DNA of 64,000 nucleotides, taken from the NCBI RefSeq assembly GCF_002895005.1, contig NZ_POWF01000001.1, forward strand, positions 598,344 to 662,343, in the 5' to 3' direction. Shown piece after piece: positions 34,922-42,100 of the stretch. The position numbers were made by a program, and so were the translations under genes. The first letter of the stretch is position 1; every line of letters starts with the position of its first letter. The notes below the pieces were generated by a model that made no database searches, had not been told where the DNA came from, and saw only the letters and a program-made list of their open reading frames with translations. This stretch comes from Hanstruepera neustonica (lineage in GTDB: Bacteria; Bacteroidota; Bacteroidia; Flavobacteriales; Flavobacteriaceae).

Positions 34922-34954
34922 AAAAAAAAAGCGCTACCTATTAGGTAGCGCTTA
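34922..34954. terminator. Bidirectional intrinsic terminator
   Basis: Stem AAGCGCTACCTA / TAGGTAGCGCTT between the LuxE-like gene and the next minus-strand gene; A-run on the left gives the T-run on the minus strand, fitting the T9SS gene upstream. Confidence 0.85.
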
Positions 34955-34973
34955 TATATTGAAAAGTGTTTAA

Positions 34974-36983
34974 TTACTTAATTACTAATTTTTTAGTAAT
35001 TGAATTACCGTTTTGAGAAATGCGCATCATGTAGATGCCAGTCTTCAAACTTGAAACATCAACACGTTTATTTGATACGTTGGTATTGATAACTTGTTTA
35101 CCTAAAATATCAAAGATAGCAACCGAAATATCATTATTGTCAGTTGATGTAATGTTCACAAACCCATTGGTTACAGGGTTAGGATAAACATTGAATTGTG
35201 CAGCATTAAATGAATCCACAGAAAGTGTAAAATCATTAGCTGATCCTGGAGTTCCTAAATCACCACCACCAAAAGGTGAAGATCCTTCACCCCAATTAGC
35301 ACCTATATCATTGTCATCAGCATTAAAGGCTGTTAATGACAATTCCATACTGATTCCAGTAGGATCTGGAAAATCAGTTCCTCCATCCCAAATAACTGTA
35401 TCAATCATGGTTCCACTACATTCAATTATTAATCCATCGGCTCCATTCCCTAAAGAAATACCAGCATATTCATAGTCAACTGGAACACCGCCATTGGTTC
35501 CCATATCTGCATTGATTCCAAAAACGGCATATCCGTTTGCAGGAACTATCAAAGCACTAATTACAAATTCTTCACCAGCTGAAGCATCATCTTTAATTAT
35601 CCAACCTTGCATATTTATGGGAGCTCCAGTAGTATTATAAACTTCAAACCATTCACCTTCAGAATCATTAACAACATTAGGGTTTTGCATAATTTCGGTT
35701 ATAATGATATCGCCGTAGCTACCACAAACAACACCACCAACACATGCAGGGCTTGTTATGCTTCTTGTGAAATCACAGCTACTGTCAGATATATCACCGG
35801 TAAAAGTAATCGTGAAATTTGTTCCTTCATCAACTCCAGTAATAGTAATTGTGCCATCAGTAACACTACTCGGATCATCACCTCCTACTGAACCAAAACC
35901 TTCGGTGTCGATAATATATGTGGAAGTTCCTCCACCTGTATATTCTATAGATACTGTGTAAGTGTCAACACCAGCAGTTTCGGTGTCACAAGTTGTAGTG
36001 ATTGTCCCAACCTGTAAATCACAAGGGAATTCTACAGAGAATGTTACAGTTTGCTCGACTGCAGGCATAATAGGAGTATGAGAATTATCAACTAATTGCA
36101 TAAAAACAGTATAAGACTCACCGTCAACAACAGTTATTGATTCTGGGTCTGTATTGTATTTCATCGGTTGGGAAACGCCATTTAAAGTCCAGTGAATGTG
36201 TCCATCAATTCCAGCACCAGGATTACCAATTACAAAATTCTGAACATCTATTGATACATCAACATTTGTTGTTCCAGAAGCAAAGGCAGTGCCATCTACA
36301 GGCGATGTAATCGTTAAAACAGGGTCAGAAGAACAACCAACATACGACCCTAGGTTATCCCAACCAGAGTCTATATCAGTTACTATCCATTCTGAATCAT
36401 TCGCATCTGTACCAGCAGAGGAAGCCCAATCATTGTTTGGTCCACAAACTGATGTTTTTCTAGTTAAAGTGTGATTGGCAGTTGCAGCAGTAACACCAGC
36501 AACGTCCCATCCAGAACCAGGATCACCATCAAAATCTCCTAACCAATCTAGTACTGTAAATCCAGTCATTTCACCTGCATCAACAGTTCCATTGGTATTG
36601 GCATCGTTCCAAGTACCGTCATTTGCAACTAGAGCAAAACCGTCATCACCATTACTTAAAAAGTTAAAAGTCATATCTGCAGCCGCAAGTATTGTAGCGT
36701 CAGCACTTCCGTGAGCAATTACAAAAACATCACCATCAGCTAAAATAAAACCTGAAGGGAAGGTGTTCCAAAATTCGTATTCGCCAACAACAGTAGGATC
36801 ATTTGATACATTAGGAAAAGCATAATCGTCAAGATTGACGTCAGAACCAGTTCCATTGTAGATTTCTAGAAATTTGTTGTTACTTGAACCTTCTCCATAC
36901 ATACTGAAATATAAATCAGAGGTTTGAGCAAATGATATTGCAGTTAAAAGGCAAGTAAAAAGTAAAAAGTAAATTTTTTTCAT
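34974..36983 (-). CDS. Lamin-tail-domain secreted protein with T9SS sorting domain
   Basis: Secreted protein of 669 residues. Signal peptide 1-19 (FAQ). First lamin-tail-like domain (DLYFSMYGEGSSNNKFLEIYNGTGSDVNLDDYAF) from residue 22; an Ig-like or bacterial Big domain in the middle (ITSPVDGTAFASGTTNVDVSI); a second lamin-tail domain (GDIIITEIMQNPNVVND, GEWFEVYNTTGAPINMQGWIIKDD) near residue 425; and a C-terminal T9SS type A domain (FNVYPNPVTNGFVNI, LKTGIYMMRISQ). Surface or extracellular protein; lamin-tail domains are often on secreted nucleases, but no nuclease domain is visible here. Confidence 0.88.
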   Translation of the reverse strand: MKKIYFLLFTCLLTAISFAQTSDLYFSMYGEGSSNNKFLEIYNGTGSDVNLDDYAFPNVSNDPTVVGEYEFWNTFPSGFILADGDVFVIAHGSADATILAAADMTFNFLSNGDDGFALVANDGTWNDANTNGTVDAGEMTGFTVLDWLGDFDGDPGSGWDVAGVTAATANHTLTRKTSVCGPNNDWASSAGTDANDSEWIVTDIDSGWDNLGSYVGCSSDPVLTITSPVDGTAFASGTTNVDVSIDVQNFVIGNPGAGIDGHIHWTLNGVSQPMKYNTDPESITVVDGESYTVFMQLVDNSHTPIMPAVEQTVTFSVEFPCDLQVGTITTTCDTETAGVDTYTVSIEYTGGGTSTYIIDTEGFGSVGGDDPSSVTDGTITITGVDEGTNFTITFTGDISDSSCDFTRSITSPACVGGVVCGSYGDIIITEIMQNPNVVNDSEGEWFEVYNTTGAPINMQGWIIKDDASAGEEFVISALIVPANGYAVFGINADMGTNGGVPVDYEYAGISLGNGADGLIIECSGTMIDTVIWDGGTDFPDPTGISMELSLTAFNADDNDIGANWGEGSSPFGGGDLGTPGSANDFTLSVDSFNAAQFNVYPNPVTNGFVNITSTDNNDISVAIFDILGKQVINTNVSNKRVDVSSLKTGIYMMRISQNGNSITKKLVIK

Positions 36984-37091
36984 AATTGTTTTAAATAAAA
37001 TTAGGTAAACAAATATATGCAGAAATTAGGTTTTTTTCTAATTTAAAAGGGAGTAAGAAGCTTTTTTACAATAAGTTAATATTAATAAAGA

Positions 37092-37433
37092 CTACTTAAC
37101 TATTAGTTTACGCGTGGCACTAACAGCATTTTCAGTAACTTTTATGATGTAGACACCCGGCTTTAATTTGGAAATATTTAGTTCTTTACTTTGAAGGGTG
37201 GCAGATATAACTTCTTTTCCTAAAACATTGTAAATAACAACATCTTTAGTAAAGTTATTTTTAGTAACAATGTAGAGTTTACCATTGGTAGTAGGATTGG
37301 GATAAATGGACAATCCATCAATGTTAGAGGTTTGGGAAGAAACATTTTTTTCAACAACAGATTGTGCGTTCGTTTCGTGAAGAAACAAACTAACTAAAAA
37401 AACAAAAATGAATAAAGTAATTTTTTTGCTCAT
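37092..37433 (-). CDS. Small T9SS-sorted protein
   Basis: Protein of 113 residues that is nearly all targeting signal: signal peptide 1-23 (TNA), a 20-residue linker, then a T9SS type A domain (GLSIYPNPTTNGKLYIV, VLGKEVISATLQ, KPGVYIIKVTEN). No other domain is present, so there is no visible cargo. Either a minimal surface protein or the remnant of a longer gene. Upstream of the T9SS lamin-tail gene on the same strand but separated by about 108 bases. Confidence 0.8.
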   Translation of the reverse strand: MSKKITLFIFVFLVSLFLHETNAQSVVEKNVSSQTSNIDGLSIYPNPTTNGKLYIVTKNNFTKDVVIYNVLGKEVISATLQSKELNISKLKPGVYIIKVTENAVSATRKLIVK

Positions 37434-37625
37434 AAATAATACCTAATCAATTACAAGTTACTAATTATCTTCAATTTGTATGCCAAAATTAATGTTAAAT
37501 TAGATTTGATACTTTTTAAATTAATGGAATTGTAAGGTTAAAGTTACCTAAATGTTATTTATCCAATAGGATGGGTTTAAAGTCTGTTATTAATTTTATC
37601 TTTACGTTTTGTATATCACTTTAAA

Positions 37626-38309
37626 ATGAAGAAAAAAGATATTAAAATACTGCTTGTAGATGATGAACCAGACATCTTGGAGATAGTTGGTTACAATTTG
37701 TCAGCTGAAGGGTATCAAATTATTACGGCTTCTGATGGTGTTGAAGCGGTAAAAAAAGCAAAAAAAGAACGACCTCACTTAATTGTAATGGATGTTATGA
37801 TGCCTGAAATGGATGGTATTGAAGCATGTGAGCAAATCAGAAAAGTGCCTGAATTAAGTGATACGATTATTACGTTTTTAACCGCTAGAGGGGAAGACTA
37901 TTCTCAAGTGGCTGGATTTGATGCAGGAGCAGACGATTACATAACCAAACCAATAAAACCAAAGGTGCTGGTTAGCAAAGTAAAAGCCCTGTTAAGAAGA
38001 CTAAAGGAAGAAGAGACATCAGATTCTGTTATGAAGATTGGATCTTTGGTGATTAATAGAGACGAATACAAGATCACCTTGAAAGGTCAAGAAATTATTT
38101 TACCAAGAAAAGAATTTGAATTGTTATCTTTATTGGCATCAAAGCCTGGTAAAGTTTTTAAACGCGAAGATATTTTAGATAAAGTCTGGGGCAATGAAGT
38201 TGTAGTTGGTGGTCGTACAATTGATGTACACATTAGAAAACTTCGGGAAAAAATTGGAGATAAATCGTTTAAAACTGTTAAAGGTGTGGGCTATAAGTTT
38301 ATTGATTGA
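37626..38309 (+). CDS. OmpR/PhoB-family response regulator
   Basis: Response regulator of 227 residues. Receiver domain with Asp12-Asp13 and phospho-acceptor Asp56 (LIVMDVMMPEMDG), Lys in DDYITKPIKP, and a C-terminal winged helix (FELLSLLASKPGKVFKREDIL, GGRTIDVHIRKLREKIG). Its stop overlaps the start of the kinase gene by one base (TGATG). Closest in plan to PhoB-like regulators; phosphate control is a guess because no pst or pho gene is near. Confidence 0.95.
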   Translation: MKKKDIKILLVDDEPDILEIVGYNLSAEGYQIITASDGVEAVKKAKKERPHLIVMDVMMPEMDGIEACEQIRKVPELSDTIITFLTARGEDYSQVAGFDAGADDYITKPIKPKVLVSKVKALLRRLKEEETSDSVMKIGSLVINRDEYKITLKGQEIILPRKEFELLSLLASKPGKVFKREDILDKVWGNEVVVGGRTIDVHIRKLREKIGDKSFKTVKGVGYKFID

Positions 38310-39346
38310 TGCAGAAACTAAAGAAAACCTATAAGTTTGCGATTAAAACATCGCTTTATCTGACCATGCTATTAACACTCCTTTTGAGTGTTTTTTTATA
38401 CTATACCAATGCACTCTCGTGGTTGGTTTTACCATTTATAGTGATTTTTTATATACTATCCTTTATAACCATTCAATATCGTGTTGAGCGATTTATTTAC
38501 AGACGGGTCAAAAAAATATACGATGATCTAACACTCTTGGAGGCAACTACTTTAAGGAATCAGCCCATAACAACAGATATGGCAACCCTTACCAAAGAAA
38601 TTGATAAATATGCCAAGGATAAAAAATTGGAAATAGAAACTTTAAAGGTCAGGGAAGAGTATAGAAAAGAATTTTTAGGGAATGTATCACACGAGTTGAA
38701 AACCCCTTTATTTACCGTTCAAGGCTATTTGCTTACCCTATTGGATGGCGCTGTTGAAGACAAGAAAATCCGAACCAAATATCTTAATCGCGCCAATAAG
38801 GGCGTTGAAAGATTGATATACATTGTCAAAGATTTGGATATGATTACGAAGTTGGAGGTTGGGGATTTGAGTTTAAATAAAGAGGTTTTTGATATTGTGG
38901 AACTCATCCAAAGTGTTTTCGATTTATTGGAAATGAAAGCTGCTAAAAAGAAGATAACCTTGACCTTTGATATGGATTATCCCGAACCCATCATGGTTCA
39001 TGCAGATAGGGAGCGTATTCAGCAGGTTTTGACCAATTTGATTGTAAACTCTATTAAATATGGAAGGGAAAAAGGAACTACAGAGGTCAGTATTGAAAAC
39101 TTAATAAAAAATAAAGTTATAGTTCGCGTAACGGATAATGGTGAGGGCATAGCCAGTGAGCATATCAAACGAATTTTTGAAAGATTCTATCGTGTTGATA
39201 AAAGTGGTTCTCGCAAAGAAGGAGGTTCTGGTTTAGGTTTGTCCATTGTAAAGCATATCATTGAGGCTCATGATGAACGTATTTATATTGAAAGTGAGGT
39301 AGACGTCGGTAGTGAGTTTTCATTCAGTATGGAAAAGGCTGAATAA
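38309..39346 (+). CDS. Sensor histidine kinase (PhoR-like)
   Basis: Membrane kinase of 345 residues starting at the ATG at 38309 (a TTG just upstream is less likely). Two hydrophobic helices at residues 12-33 and 37-56 with almost no loop, so the sensor is in or near the membrane. HisKA domain with His128 in FLGNVSHELKTPLFTVQGY, ATPase domain with VLTNLIVNSIKYG, VTDNGEGIASEH and GSGLGLSIVKHII. Pairs with the response regulator just upstream. Its last 27 bases overlap the convergent glycosyltransferase gene. Confidence 0.95.
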   Translation: MQKLKKTYKFAIKTSLYLTMLLTLLLSVFLYYTNALSWLVLPFIVIFYILSFITIQYRVERFIYRRVKKIYDDLTLLEATTLRNQPITTDMATLTKEIDKYAKDKKLEIETLKVREEYRKEFLGNVSHELKTPLFTVQGYLLTLLDGAVEDKKIRTKYLNRANKGVERLIYIVKDLDMITKLEVGDLSLNKEVFDIVELIQSVFDLLEMKAAKKKITLTFDMDYPEPIMVHADRERIQQVLTNLIVNSIKYGREKGTTEVSIENLIKNKVIVRVTDNGEGIASEHIKRIFERFYRVDKSGSRKEGGSGLGLSIVKHIIEAHDERIYIESEVDVGSEFSFSMEKAE

Positions 39347-40381
39347 GTTCTTATAATTAATGTCATATTGAAAGGTATCCAAACCTCTAAAATCCTTTCC
39401 TAGTTCTAATTTATTTAAGGAAAATTCGTCTTGGGAGCATGATGGCACGATTCTATTTTTGTGTAGTGTTTTAGCCAAATATTCCTGTTCAAACTGACCA
39501 GGTGTTGGTATGAAAAACGCCTGTTTACCTAATTTGGCTAAATCCATAATGGTGGTATATCCAGATCTTGAAATAACCAGATTGCTTTCATTTATAGCTG
39601 TTTCCAATATATCGCTAGTCAAATAGTTATAATAAGTAATGTGGTTTCTGATGTCTTTTTTTATGTCGCCATCTACCAAGCCTTTTACAAACAATACCTT
39701 TCCTGAATAATGAGAAAGTTCACTGGAAAGCTTCTCCTCCAATAATGTTCGTTGAGGTTCCGGACCAGACAATAAAACCATAATATCATAAACAATTGGA
39801 GTTTCAAGTTTGTTGAACCTACTAATTGGGCCAATGTATTTTAATTTAACATCTATTGATTCTACATGACCCAACTTACTACTTAAATTAGGTTTATCTC
39901 TGTTATCGGGCACCCAGCACTCATCAAATTTCTTGATGATCTTTTGGTGCATTTTGGTGCTAAACCATGTTGTACTACCACTCAGAACCTGCAATTGATG
40001 CGTCATAAATACACAGGGAATATTTTTGTTAAACACTCCAAAACGATTATCAGAAATAATACCCGCAATATTATGATTCGCTATGATATTGGCAGTAGCT
40101 TGTCTTTCTGCCTTAATATTCTTGAGAATCTTCGGAGAGTCCTTGAGGATTTTATATTTAAATCTACTGCCCTTCTTGGAATAGGTTATATTGTATGATG
40201 GTAACGACAAACACAGTAGGTCAGGGAATTCTCGTTTTAGTAATTCCAAAGCAACACCATCACTCGCTATAACAGGCTCAAAATGGTTTTCTTCGAGAGC
40301 TTTTATAATGGGGATGCAACGCGTGGCATGACCTAATCCCCAATTCAAAGGGGCTACTAAAATTCGCTTTTTTTCAGACAT
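39320..40381 (-). CDS. MurG-like glycosyltransferase
   Basis: GT-B type glycosyltransferase (353 residues from the ATG at 40381, MSEKKRILV). N-terminal LVAPLNWGLGHATRCIPIIKALEE is the acceptor-side glycine motif of MurG-like enzymes; the C-terminal half has AINESNLVISRSGYTTIMDLAKLGKQAFFIPTPGQFEQEYLA, the nucleotide-sugar site. It is not MurG itself. Acceptor unknown; similar genes are annotated as 'glycosyltransferase' or 'glycosyltransferase family 28 C-terminal'. Divergent from trmB. Confidence 0.85.
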   Translation of the reverse strand: MSEKKRILVAPLNWGLGHATRCIPIIKALEENHFEPVIASDGVALELLKREFPDLLCLSLPSYNITYSKKGSRFKYKILKDSPKILKNIKAERQATANIIANHNIAGIISDNRFGVFNKNIPCVFMTHQLQVLSGSTTWFSTKMHQKIIKKFDECWVPDNRDKPNLSSKLGHVESIDVKLKYIGPISRFNKLETPIVYDIMVLLSGPEPQRTLLEEKLSSELSHYSGKVLFVKGLVDGDIKKDIRNHITYYNYLTSDILETAINESNLVISRSGYTTIMDLAKLGKQAFFIPTPGQFEQEYLAKTLHKNRIVPSCSQDEFSLNKLELGKDFRGLDTFQYDINYKNLFSLFHTE

Positions 40382-40461
40382 TAAAAACAAAGGTAAGCAT
40401 ATATTCGCTTCAACATATTTCCGTAATTTTACCGAAAGTTTTTCAAATTATTAAATAAGTA

Positions 40462-41142
40462 GTGGGAAGTAAAAATAAGCTGAAACGATTCAAAGAAAAC
40501 GAGACTTTTAATAACGTGGTCCAACCAACGCGAGATATGTTGGTAAATCAAAAGTTTGAATTGAAAGGTAATTGGAATCGTGATTTTTTTAAAAATGAGA
40601 ATCCTATTGTGCTGGAGTTAGGTTGTGGTAAAGGTGAATATTCCGTGGCATTAGCTAAAAAGTATCCTGAAAAAAATTTTATTGGGGTTGATATTAAAGG
40701 GGCTCGATTTTGGCGTGGTGCTAAAACAGCTATTGAGGAAGGTATTGCCAATGTTGGATTTTTAAGAACGCAAATTGAACTCATTGATTGGGCGTTTAAT
40801 AAACATGAAGTTGATGAAATTTGGATAACCTTCCCTGATCCACAAATAAAATACAAGCGTACAAAGCATCGCATGACCAATTCCGAGTTTTTAAAGCGTT
40901 ACAAAACCATTCTTAAACCAGATGGTATCGTAAATCTTAAAACAGATAGTGAGTTCATGCATGGGTATACATTAGGGCTATTACATGGCGAAGGTCATGA
41001 GGTACTATATGCTAATCATAATGTATATAAGCAGGAAGGGAGCCCGGAAGAAGTGACGGGTATTCAAACGTTTTATGAGAGTCAATATTTAGAACAAAAC
41101 AAACCAATTACGTATATTAGGTTTAAAATCAAAGATTCTTGA
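40462..41142 (+). CDS. trmB: tRNA (guanine(46)-N7)-methyltransferase
   Basis: TrmB (226 residues) makes m7G46 in the variable loop of tRNA. GTG start at 40462 (MGSKNKLKRF). SAM motif LELGCGKGEYSVALA near residue 52, GVDIKGARFWRGAK, and the signature DEIWITFPDPQIKYKRTKHRMT near residue 117. Overlaps the LysE-type gene by 4 bases (TTGA). Confidence 0.95.
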   Translation: MGSKNKLKRFKENETFNNVVQPTRDMLVNQKFELKGNWNRDFFKNENPIVLELGCGKGEYSVALAKKYPEKNFIGVDIKGARFWRGAKTAIEEGIANVGFLRTQIELIDWAFNKHEVDEIWITFPDPQIKYKRTKHRMTNSEFLKRYKTILKPDGIVNLKTDSEFMHGYTLGLLHGEGHEVLYANHNVYKQEGSPEEVTGIQTFYESQYLEQNKPITYIRFKIKDS

Positions 41143-41768
41143 ATATCACCGTTGTTTTTTTAGCTGGATTTATTGCAACGTTTTTGGCAACATTGCCTCC
41201 CGGTTTATTAAATATGACGGCTGCTAAAATTAGTTTAAAAGACGGTCATACACGAGGTATTATGTTCTCTTTAGGAGCATGCCTTGTCATCATCTTTCAA
41301 GCGCTTATTGCAACTGTTTTTGCGCGTTATTTAAATAAACACCCTGATGTTATTGATGTATTACAACGTGTGGCCTTTGTTATTTTTGTGCTGATTAGTA
41401 TCTATTTTTTGTTGATTGCAAAAACCAACGAGAAGAAAGAAACGCATGTTGATATCAAAAGTAAATCTAGTCGATTTTTCCAAGGAATTTTTATGTCTAG
41501 CATCAATGTGTTTCCAATACCTTTTCAGGCTTATATTGCCATTACCATAGCATCATTTGGTTGGTTGGAGTTTGATAATTCTGGTATTACGGCTTATGTT
41601 GCAGGTGCTACTTCTGGAGCTTTTGTGGCATTATATATTTACATGTTCTTTTTTGAAAAAATAAAAGGCACTAAAATCACATCTCAAAAAGGCATGAATT
41701 ATCTCATTGGAATCATCACGGGAGTTATTGCTATCGTTACCTTCATTAATATTTTAAAGGAAATTTAA
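41139..41768 (+). CDS. LysE-family amino-acid exporter
   Basis: Membrane protein of 209 residues with six hydrophobic segments, LysE/RhtB type. The opening VVFLAGFIATFLATLPPGLLNMTAAKISLKDGHTRGIMFSLGACLV has the family's PPG and GxxxG pattern. TTG start overlaps the trmB stop, which with the next gene's 1-base overlap marks a trmB-lysE-atl operon. Substrate not determined. Confidence 0.85.
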   Translation: MNITVVFLAGFIATFLATLPPGLLNMTAAKISLKDGHTRGIMFSLGACLVIIFQALIATVFARYLNKHPDVIDVLQRVAFVIFVLISIYFLLIAKTNEKKETHVDIKSKSSRFFQGIFMSSINVFPIPFQAYIAITIASFGWLEFDNSGITAYVAGATSGAFVALYIYMFFFEKIKGTKITSQKGMNYLIGIITGVIAIVTFINILKEI

Positions 41769-42100
41769 TGAACCCAGAAACCTTAAATTTTTTTGAGAAA
41801 GTTTACGAAGTAGCTCGCCTGATTCCTTATGGTCGTGTTACTAGCTATGGCGCTATTGCCAAATATTTAGCGGCTCCCAGAAGTGCTAGAATGGTGGGTT
41901 ATGCCATGAATGGTTCTATGGGAAAGGATGTTCCAGCACATAGAGTGGTCAATCGAAACGGCTTATTAACTGGGAAGAATCATTTTGATGGCACCAACCT
42001 CATGCAACAACTATTAGAAAGTGAAGGCATAACCGTTATCAATAGCCAAATACAGGATTTTGATGTGGTCTTTTGGGATCCTCAAAAGGAACTGCGTTAA
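41768..42100 (+). CDS. Alkyltransferase-like (ATL) DNA-repair protein
   Basis: MGMT-like protein of 110 residues. It has the DNA-binding helix-turn-helix and arginine finger (YGRVTSYGAIAKYL, SARMVGYAMNGS), but the alkyl acceptor site that reads PCHR in MGMT is PAHRVV here, so the reactive cysteine is missing. This is the defining trait of ATL proteins, which bind O6-alkylguanine and hand it to nucleotide excision repair. Start overlaps the LysE-type stop by 1 base (TAATG). Confidence 0.93.
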   Translation: MNPETLNFFEKVYEVARLIPYGRVTSYGAIAKYLAAPRSARMVGYAMNGSMGKDVPAHRVVNRNGLLTGKNHFDGTNLMQQLLESEGITVINSQIQDFDVVFWDPQKELR

